This document shows positions 31,281 through 39,583 of a stretch of 64,000 nucleotides of DNA, one piece after another (position 1 is the stretch's first letter; each line of letters opens with the position of its first letter). The translations under genes were made by a program, and so were the position numbers. Source of the stretch: Bacillus kwashiorkori (GTDB lineage: Bacteria > Bacillota > Bacilli > Bacillales > Caldibacillaceae); contig NZ_CTDX01000014.1 of the NCBI RefSeq assembly GCF_001375515.1, positions 62,001-126,000 of the forward strand. Reading direction: 5' to 3'. A model generated the notes under the pieces. That model was not told the origin of the DNA, searched no databases, and worked only from the letters and a program-made list of their open reading frames with translations.

Positions 31281-32246
31281 ATGCGGAGTTGGCGTGTTGG
31301 TACGTACTCAATGGGAGCTGCATTAATTAGTCTAGGTCTTTTCCTTTTTGCTGCTCAATTTTTAAAAATAAATTTGTCTGCAGTAATGAAAGCATGGTGG
31401 CCTGTTATTTTGATTATTTTGGGCATCGAGCTGTTAGTGTTTTTACAAATGAATAAAAAAGAAAATCCGCCAGTAAAATATGACTTTTTAAGTATTATTT
31501 TTGTCATTGTAATTGGATCTCTAGGGGTGGCATTTGCGTTAGCGAATACAACTGGAATCATTGATAAAATCGATTATGCGGTAAATTCAGAGCAGAAAAC
31601 ATTAGATTTGCCGATTTTCGATGAAGAAGTTCCAAGTGTTATAAAGCGAATAGTAGTAGACACTGCTTATCCTTTAACAATCGAATCGACGAATGAGCTA
31701 AAAGTTTCTGTGTTTGGTACATATCAATCAACAGTACGAAAGTTAGAGAAATTAGTGGACAAACCAGAAGAGTTTATTCAGAAACATATAAATGGCGATA
31801 CTATTTTTATTCGAATAAAAGAGCTCCCGGTTAAGGAGCAATTTTTCCAAACGATAGGTGAAGTGACACCGACTATTTTAGTACCTGGAAATATAAATTT
31901 AGAAGTGAACGGGCATCAACACGAGATTAAATTAAAAAGCAGGACATTGTTAAGTAATTGGGAAGTAACTAATGCTGGGAATGTTACCGTTAAAATAAAA
32001 AAAGACGAAAATGTATCAGTAGTTGCACGGGATAGTAGGATCGTTAATAGCGAGCTTGGTTGGGATCAAATCAAAAGGTTGGAGGATTTTGAATCTAGTG
32101 ACAGAACAAGTGAAGAGAATGAAAAAGTTTTAAGAGAATATAATGAACAAGAGTGGGTAGTTGAAGCAGTAAAAAAGATAGGAAAAGGCGAATATACAAT
32201 TTTAGTTTTAGATTCAGAAAGTGTTCAGATTGAGTTTGGTTTATAA
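31281..32246 (+). CDS. LiaF/LiaI-like membrane protein
   Basis: 321-residue protein. The N-terminus has two helices in the LiaI/LiaF-type arrangement (GAALISLGLFLFAAQF and WWPVILIILGIELLVF), then a third at about residues 70-92. The remaining 220 residues form a beta-rich extracytoplasmic domain with no cysteine and no enzyme motif. In LiaF-like proteins such domains oppose or sense cell-envelope damage signalling. ATG 31281 follows AGGAGGAG. It is the last gene of the ECF operon. The LiaF comparison rests on the membrane region only. Confidence 0.65.
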   Translation: MRSWRVGTYSMGAALISLGLFLFAAQFLKINLSAVMKAWWPVILIILGIELLVFLQMNKKENPPVKYDFLSIIFVIVIGSLGVAFALANTTGIIDKIDYAVNSEQKTLDLPIFDEEVPSVIKRIVVDTAYPLTIESTNELKVSVFGTYQSTVRKLEKLVDKPEEFIQKHINGDTIFIRIKELPVKEQFFQTIGEVTPTILVPGNINLEVNGHQHEIKLKSRTLLSNWEVTNAGNVTVKIKKDENVSVVARDSRIVNSELGWDQIKRLEDFESSDRTSEENEKVLREYNEQEWVVEAVKKIGKGEYTILVLDSESVQIEFGL

Positions 32247-32399
32247 TAGTAAGGTGGAACGCTGTGAAAAAAGCGCTATTTATTGTATGGGTAGATTACT
32301 AATATAAGGTAAAAAATTGGATTTAAAATTTGCTCCGAGACTATTCTTACGTTATTATTTTCAGTGGGATGACAAATAAAAAGAAAATGGATGATGCTT

Positions 32400-33326
32400 A
32401 TGAAAAGTGCACGTATCATTTATAATCCGACATCAGGAAGAGAAATATTTCGCAAACATTTACCCGATGTTTTAGAAAAATTGGAAAGAGCTGGATATGA
32501 AACATCATGTCATGCGACAACTGGTGCTGGCGATGCAACAAAGGCGGCAAAAATTGCAGTAGAAAGACGTTACGATATAGTTGTTGCAGCAGGTGGAGAT
32601 GGTACGTTAAATGAAGTGGTCAATGGCCTTGCCGAGCAAGAATATCGACCGAAACTTGGAATTATACCGACAGGAACAACGAATGATTTTGCGCGGGCGT
32701 TGCATATTCCCCGCGATATACTAACAGCGACAGATATTATTGTAAATAACGAAACAGTTCCTATTGACTTAGGCAGAATGAATGATAAATATTTTATTAA
32801 TATTGCTGGTGGCGGCAGAATTACCGAGTTAACGTATGAAGTTCCAAGTAAATTAAAGACAATGCTCGGACAATTAGCTTATTATTTAAAAGGAATTGAA
32901 ATGTTACCTTCGATTAAATCGTCCAATCTTCGCATTGAATATGATGGTAAGTTTTTTGAGGGTGATGCGATGATGTTTCTCATTGGCTTGACGAACTCCG
33001 TCGGCGGTTTTGAAAAATTAGCACCAGATGCCTCCATTAACGACGGATATTTTTCTTTGCTAATTTTAAAAAAGGTTAATTTAGCTGACTTTATCCGGAT
33101 TGCAACGTTAGCTATCCGCGGTGAACATATTAATGATCCACTTGTTATTTATACGAAAGCAAGTTATGTAAAAGTTACATCACCTGAAGAAGTGTTAATT
33201 AATTTAGATGGTGAGTTAGGCGGCGTTGCACCAGTAGAATTTAAAAATTTGTATCGCCATTTAGAAGTTTTTGCACCAGTAGGCAAATTAGCTCCGGAAA
33301 ACCAAGTGAGAGAACCGAATGAATAA
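32400..33326 (+). CDS. dgkB: Diacylglycerol kinase DgkB
   Basis: Lipid kinase of the DagK/YerQ family that returns diacylglycerol from lipoteichoic acid synthesis to the phospholipid pathway. Motifs: RIIYNPTSGRE at the N-terminus, the nucleotide-binding AAGGDGTLNEVVNG, GIIPTGTTNDFARAL, and the C-terminal INLDGELGG. Starting at ATG 32400 gives 308 residues with the usual MKxARIIYNP opening; ATG codons at 32391 and 32394 add only three residues. Neighbouring rlmCD preserves the B. subtilis order. Confidence 0.95.
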   Translation: MKSARIIYNPTSGREIFRKHLPDVLEKLERAGYETSCHATTGAGDATKAAKIAVERRYDIVVAAGGDGTLNEVVNGLAEQEYRPKLGIIPTGTTNDFARALHIPRDILTATDIIVNNETVPIDLGRMNDKYFINIAGGGRITELTYEVPSKLKTMLGQLAYYLKGIEMLPSIKSSNLRIEYDGKFFEGDAMMFLIGLTNSVGGFEKLAPDASINDGYFSLLILKKVNLADFIRIATLAIRGEHINDPLVIYTKASYVKVTSPEEVLINLDGELGGVAPVEFKNLYRHLEVFAPVGKLAPENQVREPNE

Positions 33327-33354
33327 GGGCCACTTCCTTTAATGGTCCTTTTTT
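33325..33354 (+). terminator. Terminator of dgkB
   Basis: Arms AAGGGCCA (33325-33332) and TGGTCCTT (33343-33350) with a T-run, overlapping the stop codon. Confidence 0.75.
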
Positions 33355-33595
33355 CGTTTGTTGGAGCGATTTAAGTGTCTCAAATTGTGAAAGACTATGA
33401 ATACACCTACTGAATGTTCAGGCGTTTTAAAATCGTATTAGTGAACAAATCGAGAAACTGAAAAAACATTATAGTGGAAAATCCACTTTTTGATCGGACT
33501 TTTTACGGTAGTGTTTAAGGTAATTCACGAGAATCGACCATAGTGTATTGTCTTTTTTCGTACCGTTTATAAATTTTTATAAAAGGATGAAGTAA

Positions 33596-34975
33596 ATGAA
33601 ACAACAACCTCCAGTAAAGAAAAATGAATACATAGATGTTGCTTTTGATGATTTAACACATGAAGGTTTCGGGGTTGGAAAGGTAGAAGGTTATCCAATC
33701 TTCGTACAAGGAGCACTTCCTGAAGAACAGGCACTTATTAAAGTTATTAAAGTGAATAAATCGTTTGGATACGGGAAATTAGTGGAATTGAAAAGTGAAA
33801 GTCGATATCGAGTGAATATTCCTGAATCAGAATTGGTTAAATACGGTGGTTGCCAATTGCAACATATGAGTTATGAAGGACAACTTAATTTCAAACAAAA
33901 CTATGTGGAACAGGTGCTGAAGCGGGTTGGAAAATTAAGCGAGGTAGAAGTGTTGCCAATTATCGGAATGGAACATCCTACCGAGTACCGAAATAAGGCT
34001 CAAGTTCCCGTTGGTGAAAAAGATGGTAAGTTAGTAGCAGGGTTTTTCAAGCCAAGAACCCATGAAATTATTGATACCGATTATAGTATTATCCAGCTGC
34101 AGGAAGTTAATGAAGCGGTAAAAGTGGTGAAAGAAGTTTGTCGCGAGTTAAACATCCCTCCTTATAATGAAGAGAGCCATACAGGGGTGTTGCGCCATAT
34201 AATGGTTCGTTACGGGATACAAACAGGAGAGCTAATGGTTGTGTTCATTACAAGAACTAATGACATCCCTCATAAAAAGACTTTAATCCACTTACTTACG
34301 AAACGTTTACCAAAATTAACATCACTCATACAAAATGTTAATACGAATAAGACGAATGTTATTTTAGGGGAGAAAGTTATCGCATTATGGGGTAATGAAG
34401 TAATTTATGATTATATTGGTGAGGTAAAATTTGCCATCTCTGCTAAATCATTTTATCAAGTAAATCCAGTTCAGACGAAAATTTTATATGACAAGGCTTT
34501 ACAGTTTGCAGAGTTAACAGGGGAAGAAACGGTTATCGATGCATACTGTGGAATAGGGACAATTTCTTTGTTTTTAGCAAAAAGGGCGAAAAAAGTATAT
34601 GGAGTGGAAATTGTTGCGGATGCCATTAATGATGCTAGGCGGAACGCTAAATTAAATGGTATTAGTAATGTACAATTTGCAGTTGGTGAGGCGGAAAAAG
34701 TTATTCCTATGTGGGCAGAAAAAGGAATTCAAGCGGATGTCCTTGTCGTTGATCCGCCACGAAAAGGCTGTGACGAGAAATTACTAGAAACAATTACTAC
34801 TATGGAACCGAAACGAATTGTCTATGTATCGTGCAACCCAGCTACATTAGCTCGAGACTTACAAACATTAGTAGGTGCAGGGTATAAAGCAACAAAAGTA
34901 CAACCAGTCGACATGTTCCCGTTTACCAATCATGTGGAGTGTGTCTCGCAACTCATTTTAAAAGAAGGCAACTAA
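33596..34975 (+). CDS. rlmCD: 23S rRNA (uracil-5-)-methyltransferase RlmCD
   Basis: SAM-dependent m5U methyltransferase of 459 residues; the B. subtilis homologue (YefA) modifies both U747 and U1939. An N-terminal TRAM domain (about residues 8-68) is followed by the methyltransferase domain, with DAYCGIGTISLFLA, VDPPRKGC and the nucleophile Cys413 in VSCNPATLARDL. At the place where RlmD proteins carry iron-sulfur cysteines there is only GGCQLQHM, so no cluster is expected. Start ATG 33596 follows AAAGGATGAAG. A terminator overlaps the 3' end. Confidence 0.95.
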   Translation: MKQQPPVKKNEYIDVAFDDLTHEGFGVGKVEGYPIFVQGALPEEQALIKVIKVNKSFGYGKLVELKSESRYRVNIPESELVKYGGCQLQHMSYEGQLNFKQNYVEQVLKRVGKLSEVEVLPIIGMEHPTEYRNKAQVPVGEKDGKLVAGFFKPRTHEIIDTDYSIIQLQEVNEAVKVVKEVCRELNIPPYNEESHTGVLRHIMVRYGIQTGELMVVFITRTNDIPHKKTLIHLLTKRLPKLTSLIQNVNTNKTNVILGEKVIALWGNEVIYDYIGEVKFAISAKSFYQVNPVQTKILYDKALQFAELTGEETVIDAYCGIGTISLFLAKRAKKVYGVEIVADAINDARRNAKLNGISNVQFAVGEAEKVIPMWAEKGIQADVLVVDPPRKGCDEKLLETITTMEPKRIVYVSCNPATLARDLQTLVGAGYKATKVQPVDMFPFTNHVECVSQLILKEGN

Positions 34976-34998
34976 CGCATTGCTTTGTTGCCTTTTAT
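34964..34998 (+). terminator. Terminator of rlmCD
   Basis: Arms AAGGCAAC (34965-34972) and GTTGCCTT (34987-34994) followed by TTATG. The 5' arm overlaps the stop codon. Confidence 0.7.
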
Positions 34999-35012
34999 GC
35001 TATTTTTCCTTG

Positions 35013-35240
35013 TAAAGGATTGACGAACTTGTACTGAATAATGATGGGACCATCAAGGTAACATGTGATCTTTTCGACGAGTGAGTGAAAAATTTTGGTG
35101 TTAAGCCTTTTAACTTCAAGACATTCTTCAGCTTTTCTTGGATGTTCACGATGTATTGCTCATCATCACATTCCTGCATTTTTTGGTTACAAATCGCTCT
35201 GGTCTTGCAGTTTCGTTATTTTTTGATTTTGTCTAGTTTA
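35013..35240 (-). pseudogene. Decayed C-terminal fragment of a serine recombinase
   Basis: Read on the minus strand, one frame gives MQECDDEQYIVNIQEKLKNV and then LKLKGLTPK. After a one-base shift in an A/T run near 35090 the next frame continues as FHSLVEKITCYLDGPIIIQY, then KFVNP. The join LTPK-IFHSLVEKI resembles the C-terminal segment of large serine recombinases (LTxExLHxLIxKIEV...GxIxIxYxF). There is also a stop upstream (near 35217), and no catalytic domain. In B. subtilis a recombinase-like gene (yefC) lies in the same place beside rlmCD, as I recall it. No att sites could be identified. Confidence 0.5.
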
Positions 35241-35283
35241 ATGTTAACATACCAACATTTTTCCTTTTTGATATAGAATACAC

Positions 35284-35324
35284 CAAAAACTCGGGTCATC
35301 CTCAACAGGAGCCCGAGTTTTTTC
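35284..35324 (+). terminator. Hairpin terminator in the rlmCD-GntR gap
   Basis: Arms AAAACTCGGG (35286-35295) and CCCGAGTTTT (35312-35321) followed by T residues. No gene immediately precedes it on the plus strand, so it may be left over from a lost gene. Confidence 0.65.
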
Positions 35325-35513
35325 ATACCTTTTTCAATAAAAAATTCAATTTTTGACGGAGATATATTTTCTTTTTTCTTCCTCTGTTATTTTCGAATTC
35401 TTCCCTCTGCATTGCAAAGCTTTACTCTACTCCAGAAAAACAGTGAAAAAGTAGCCGGAAAGGTGAAAAAAACTTTTCCGTAATTTTATGGATGTCATTT
35501 TTGAAAAAAAGTG

Positions 35514-35563
35514 TTGAAAAATAATCATTAGTTGTATATTATGTATATAAAGTATATATACAA
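35514..35563 (+). promoter_or_regulatory. Promoter and palindromic operator of the GntR-ABC cassette
   Basis: TTGAAA (35514-35519) and TATTAT (35537-35542) are spaced by 17 bases. An inverted repeat TTGTATAT (35532-35539) ... ATATACAA (35556-35563) overlaps the -10 region. This suits autorepression by the YtrA-type regulator that follows. Confidence 0.7.
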
Positions 35564-35582
35564 TATAAAAAGAGGTATTTGC

Positions 35583-35960
35583 ATGCAAATTATAATAACC
35601 AATAATTCAAAGGAACCTATTTATAAGCAAATTTATGATCAGATTAAGAAACATATTTTGACCAATGAATTGAAAGCGGGACAGTCTTTACCATCTATGC
35701 GAGGGTTAGCGAAGGATTTGGATATAAGTGTCATTACAACAAAGCGAGCATATGAAGAACTTGAAAAAAGGGGCTTTATCTACTCGATAGTTGGAAAAGG
35801 CTCGTTTGTGTCTGAACAAAATAATCAAATGATTGTGGAGCGAAAAAGGAAAGTAATTGAAGAACAACTAATGGCAGCGATTCAAAATAGTAAGGAAATA
35901 GGAATAGATTTGGCAGAATTAAGCGAACTTCTTGCTATTCTGTATGGGGAGGAAGAATGA
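35583..35960 (+). CDS. GntR/YtrA-family transcriptional repressor
   Basis: 125-residue regulator. The winged helix has the GntR pattern EPIYKQIYDQIKKHILTNEL, then LPSMRGLAKDLDISVITTKR and FIYSIVGKGSFVSEQ. Only a short C-terminal helix follows, as in the YtrA subfamily, which controls ABC transporter operons. ATG 35583 has AGAGG upstream; the frame is open 17 codons further but through the operator sequence. Its stop overlaps the start of the ATPase gene. Likely represses its own operon until cell-envelope or peptide stress. Confidence 0.88.
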   Translation: MQIIITNNSKEPIYKQIYDQIKKHILTNELKAGQSLPSMRGLAKDLDISVITTKRAYEELEKRGFIYSIVGKGSFVSEQNNQMIVERKRKVIEEQLMAAIQNSKEIGIDLAELSELLAILYGEEE

Positions 35961-36841
35961 TGGAAAATGTCATTGAATTACAACATGTGAATAAGGCTTT
36001 TAAAGGATTTGAACTAAAAGATTTATCCATTTCAGTTAAGAAAGGATTTGTTACAGGTTTTATTGGTGCAAATGGGGCAGGAAAGTCTACCACGATTAAG
36101 TTAATTATGAACTTATTACAGCCGGATAGAGGAAAACTTTCCATTTTTGGCCTCGATTATAAAAAACATGAGAAGGAAATAAAGCAACGAATTGGTTTTG
36201 TATATGACAGTAACGTTTTCTATGAAAATATTACATTAAATGAAATGAAGAACATCATTCATCCGTCTTATAAAAACTGGGATGATTCTGTTTTTCACTA
36301 TTATGTCGACACTTTTGAATTACCATTAAAGAAAAAGCTAAAAACATTTTCAAAAGGAATGATGATGAAGGTCTCTTTAACCTTTGCATTATCACACCAT
36401 GCAGAGTTAATTATTATGGATGAACCAACTTCGGGCTTGGACCCAATATTTCGCAGAGAGTTATTAGATATTCTGCATGACCTGATGCAAGACAGTGAAA
36501 AAACCATTTTTTTCTCTACGCATATTACAACAGACTTAGACCGGATTGCTGATTATATTACCTTCATCCATCATGGTCAGCATGTTTTCTCCAAGGAGTT
36601 TTATAAAATTGAAGAAGAATATGTCATTGTAAAAGGAGATAAGAATTTACTGGATCAGGATACAGAGCAAGAATTTATTGGAATACGGAAATCAAATCAT
36701 GGATTTGAAGCGTTATCTGCGAATAAAAAGCGTGCTGAAAAAATATTTGGTGATTTGGCTATTTTAGAAAAGCCAACGTTAGAAGATATTATGCTTTATA
36801 CAAAGAAAGGGAAGAGTTCAAATGTTGAATCTTATACGTAA
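35960..36841 (+). CDS. ABC transporter ATP-binding protein
   Basis: 293-residue ATPase of an export-type ABC transporter. Walker A is GANGAGKSTT, the signature is FSKGMMMKVSL, Walker B is ELIIMDEPTSGLD and the switch histidine is in FFSTH. ATG 35960 lies seven bases after GGGGAGG and overlaps the repressor stop (TGATG); ATG 35957 is a near alternative. Its 3' end overlaps the permease gene by 20 bases. Closest in style to the YtrB/YhcG group; substrate unknown. Confidence 0.9.
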   Translation: MENVIELQHVNKAFKGFELKDLSISVKKGFVTGFIGANGAGKSTTIKLIMNLLQPDRGKLSIFGLDYKKHEKEIKQRIGFVYDSNVFYENITLNEMKNIIHPSYKNWDDSVFHYYVDTFELPLKKKLKTFSKGMMMKVSLTFALSHHAELIIMDEPTSGLDPIFRRELLDILHDLMQDSEKTIFFSTHITTDLDRIADYITFIHHGQHVFSKEFYKIEEEYVIVKGDKNLLDQDTEQEFIGIRKSNHGFEALSANKKRAEKIFGDLAILEKPTLEDIMLYTKKGKSSNVESYT

Positions 36842-37430
36842 AGATTTTTTATTACAAAAAAATATATTGTTAATTATGCTGACATTGTTGTTTGTATCTA
36901 TTAATTTTGCTACTTCCGCAATTTGGGTAGGAATATTGTTTAGTATTGCAATTGTTATGCAATGTTTTTCAGCAGACGAAAAATCACCAATCCATCTTTT
37001 ATTAAATTCATTACCTTACAGTCGAAAAGAAATTGTTAGTTCTAAATATATAGGTGCATGTGTTTTTGTCATTCTCGTCTTAGTGACTATTTTTATAGGG
37101 CATTTAATTATTCACAAAGAAATTTTTCCGTGGAGAAACATGTTATTTATTACGAATATCGTACTTATATTTATCTCCTTTGCTTTTCCTTTTTCGTACA
37201 TGTTTAATAGTCATTATTTATTGATTGCTTCTGGTGTTCTATTCGTTTTGTATTTAATGTTGATTAATTTATTTTTACCTAATTTGAATGACATGATAAG
37301 GGAGATTAGTGGGCTAGTATTGGCATTAGATAACGATCAATCCTATTTAATCGTGAGTCTAGGGGTTTTGATTATATATTTTTTTTCGTGGGTACTTTCC
37401 ATACGTATTTATAGTAAAAAGATATTTTAG
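36822..37430 (+). CDS. ABC-2 type permease subunit
   Basis: 202-residue membrane protein with about six hydrophobic helices and the N-terminal LIRKDFLLQKNI and LLLNSLPYSRKEIVSSKYIG segments typical of small ABC-2 permeases (ABC2_membrane_5 style). It overlaps the ATPase gene and must form the transporter with it. It is short compared with permeases that carry extracellular domains, so bulk export rather than peptide sensing is likelier. A weak hairpin follows at 37468-37497. Confidence 0.85.
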   Translation: MLNLIRKDFLLQKNILLIMLTLLFVSINFATSAIWVGILFSIAIVMQCFSADEKSPIHLLLNSLPYSRKEIVSSKYIGACVFVILVLVTIFIGHLIIHKEIFPWRNMLFITNIVLIFISFAFPFSYMFNSHYLLIASGVLFVLYLMLINLFLPNLNDMIREISGLVLALDNDQSYLIVSLGVLIIYFFSWVLSIRIYSKKIF

Positions 37431-37515
37431 TTAAATCTCGGAACTGAATCATATGTGCAATAAAAAACGTTCTTTCCCTAGTTCTTGAAAGAATGATATT
37501 TTATAAAAGAATAGG

Positions 37516-37779
37516 ATGATACGTAATGAGGAATTGGTTAATGAATATTGGTTTTTTTTATTTCTTCATTTCATATTGATAATGGTTGATAATACTCCAT
37601 TTGTTAATGAATTTGAATTTGGTAATTTTGGGAATGAAATGTTACAAACAAAAATTTTTACTGAATGGTTTAATTTCTATGATACCCCATTCTTTAATGT
37701 TGTTTTATTTTTCTCTTTAATCCATTTAATCACGTTTCCTTTTTATTGGATTATATTTAAAAAGAGAACTGTTAAATAA
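37516..37779 (+). CDS. Possible small membrane protein
   Basis: A frame of 87 codons with two hydrophobic stretches (WFFLFLHFILIMV and VVLFFSLIHLITFPFYWIIF) and a basic end. The start is unclear: ATG 37516 has a poor binding site. A second frame, from ATG 37525 (MRNWLMNIGFFYFFISY), is also hydrophobic but stops after 17 codons, so a frameshift near 37575 is possible. No family recognised. It follows the ABC cassette and may belong to it. Confidence 0.4.
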   Translation: MIRNEELVNEYWFFLFLHFILIMVDNTPFVNEFEFGNFGNEMLQTKIFTEWFNFYDTPFFNVVLFFSLIHLITFPFYWIIFKKRTVK

Positions 37780-37966
37780 AATTACTCAAGCTCTGTAAAT
37801 GTTAGTAGTTATTGATGCTTGATAAAATCTTATTACATTTTTTATATAAGCTACCCTGAAAATATAGCTATTTTCATTCACCATGGTGAAAAATCGGTTT
37901 CATGGGTGTCGCAAATGACATTTCAAGCCTTTTCTATTCTCATGAATTGTGGGAAATTGAACCTAG

Positions 37967-38013
37967 AAAAAAACAACCACTATAGACTTATTGTTTTTTA
38001 GTGGTTGTTTTTG
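37967..38013. terminator. Bidirectional terminator downstream of ahpF
   Basis: Arms ACAACCACTA (37973-37982) and TAGTGGTTGT (37999-38008) are flanked by A-run and T-run, so it can serve both ahpF (minus) and any plus-strand transcript. Confidence 0.8.
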
Positions 38014-38023
38014 TTGAGTATTT

Positions 38024-39556
38024 TTAGTTACGGATAAGATAATCAAAGGCGCTTAGGGCTGCGGTTGCACCAGAACCCATAGAAATGATAATTTGTTTAT
38101 ATGCGCTATCTGTACAATCTCCAGCAGCAAAAACTCCTGGAATATTAGTCGCCCCTCGCTTATCAACGATAATTTCTCCAAAACGATTCCGTTCAATAGC
38201 CGAGTTACTTAACCAATCGGTGTTTGGAACTAAACCGATTTGAACAAATACACCTTCTAATTCAATATGATGTTCTTCGCCACTATCGCGGTCGATGTAT
38301 GTTAACCCATTTACTTTATCTGTTCCAGTAATTTCTTTCGTTTGAGCGTTTTTAATTACAGTAACGTTTGATAGACTATATAGTCGTTCTTGTAATACTT
38401 TGTCCGCTTTTAATTCTGGTAAGAACTCTATAACAGTGACATGTTTTACAACTCCAGCTAAGTCAATTGCAGCTTCGATTCCAGAGTTGCCACCGCCAAT
38501 TACTGCTACATGTTTTCCTTCAAAGATAGGACCATCGCAATGTGGACAATAGGCTACGCCTTTATTTTTAAATTCCAATTCACCTGGAACACCAACATTA
38601 CGCCAACGAGCACCAGTTGCTAAGATAATTGTTTTACTTTTCACAACTGCGCCGTTTTCAAGTTGAACTTCTATTAGATCTTTTTTCTCAATACCTTCCA
38701 CACGCACAGATTTCATTACATCAATATTGTATTCGTTTATATGTTCCTCCAAACTAGCAGCAAGTTTTGGACCTTCCGTATATTTCACGCTAATAAAGTT
38801 TTCAATGCCTAACGTGTCCATTATTTGGCCACCAAACCGTTCCGCTACGATGCCAGTGCGAATGCCTTTTCTAGCAGCATAAATGGCTGAACTAGCTCCA
38901 GCTGGTCCCCCACCAACAACAAGTACATCAAAAGGTTCTTTATCAGCGAATTCAGAAGCATCTGGCTTACTTCCTAATTTAGCAAGAATATCTTCTACTG
39001 ACATACGGCCACTTTCAAAAAATTCCCCATTAAGAAATACAGTTGGTACAGCCATTATGCCTTTACTTTCCACTTCATCTTTAAAAGCAGCCCCATCAAT
39101 CATCGTATGGGTTACCCCAGGGTTTAACAGACTCATAACATTTAAAGCTTGTACAACGTCAGGGCAATTGTGACAAGTTAAGCTAATGTAGGATTCGAAA
39201 TGATACTCGCCTTTCAAATTTTTAATTTGATCCATTAGTTTTTGGTCAATTTTTGGAGCTCGACCACTTACTTGTAACAGTGCAAGTACTAAAGAAGTAA
39301 ATTCATGCCCAAGTGGAACGCCAGCAAAAGTAATCCCCGTGTCCTCCCCGATACGATTGACACTGAAACTTGGGATTCTGTCTAAGTTTGTCCGTTCTAC
39401 TTTTATGTTTGGTGACATTTTTGCAAGTTCGCCTACTAGCTCTAACATATCATTTGAAACCTTGTCATTGCCAGCACTAACTTTTAGCAGCACATCGCCC
39501 TCCATCATTTGGAGATATTGGGCGAGTTGTGCTTTTATATCTGCATCTAAAATCAT
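38024..39556 (-). CDS. ahpF: Alkyl hydroperoxide reductase subunit F
   Basis: Flavoprotein disulfide reductase of 510 residues that recycles AhpC with NADH. The N-terminal tandem thioredoxin-like domain holds Cys128 and Cys131 in CHNCPDV. The thioredoxin-reductase-like part has the FAD motif VVGGGPAGASSA, the active-site disulfide in YCPHCDG, the NADH motif VIGGGNSGIEAA, and GVFAAGDCTD near the end. It lies 27 bases downstream of ahpC and is co-transcribed with it. Confidence 0.97.
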   Translation of the reverse strand: MILDADIKAQLAQYLQMMEGDVLLKVSAGNDKVSNDMLELVGELAKMSPNIKVERTNLDRIPSFSVNRIGEDTGITFAGVPLGHEFTSLVLALLQVSGRAPKIDQKLMDQIKNLKGEYHFESYISLTCHNCPDVVQALNVMSLLNPGVTHTMIDGAAFKDEVESKGIMAVPTVFLNGEFFESGRMSVEDILAKLGSKPDASEFADKEPFDVLVVGGGPAGASSAIYAARKGIRTGIVAERFGGQIMDTLGIENFISVKYTEGPKLAASLEEHINEYNIDVMKSVRVEGIEKKDLIEVQLENGAVVKSKTIILATGARWRNVGVPGELEFKNKGVAYCPHCDGPIFEGKHVAVIGGGNSGIEAAIDLAGVVKHVTVIEFLPELKADKVLQERLYSLSNVTVIKNAQTKEITGTDKVNGLTYIDRDSGEEHHIELEGVFVQIGLVPNTDWLSNSAIERNRFGEIIVDKRGATNIPGVFAAGDCTDSAYKQIIISMGSGATAALSAFDYLIRN

Positions 39557-39583
39557 TGTTTTATCCTGCTCCCTTTAGATGAA

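Noticed and set aside
35085-35276. Plus-strand frame of 63 codons rich in Phe and Ser
   Set aside because: The opposite strand reads as a recombinase remnant; the plus frame looks like its antisense shadow.
37819-38001. Plus-strand frame of 60 codons
   Set aside because: It ends inside the ahpF bidirectional terminator and has no start signal.
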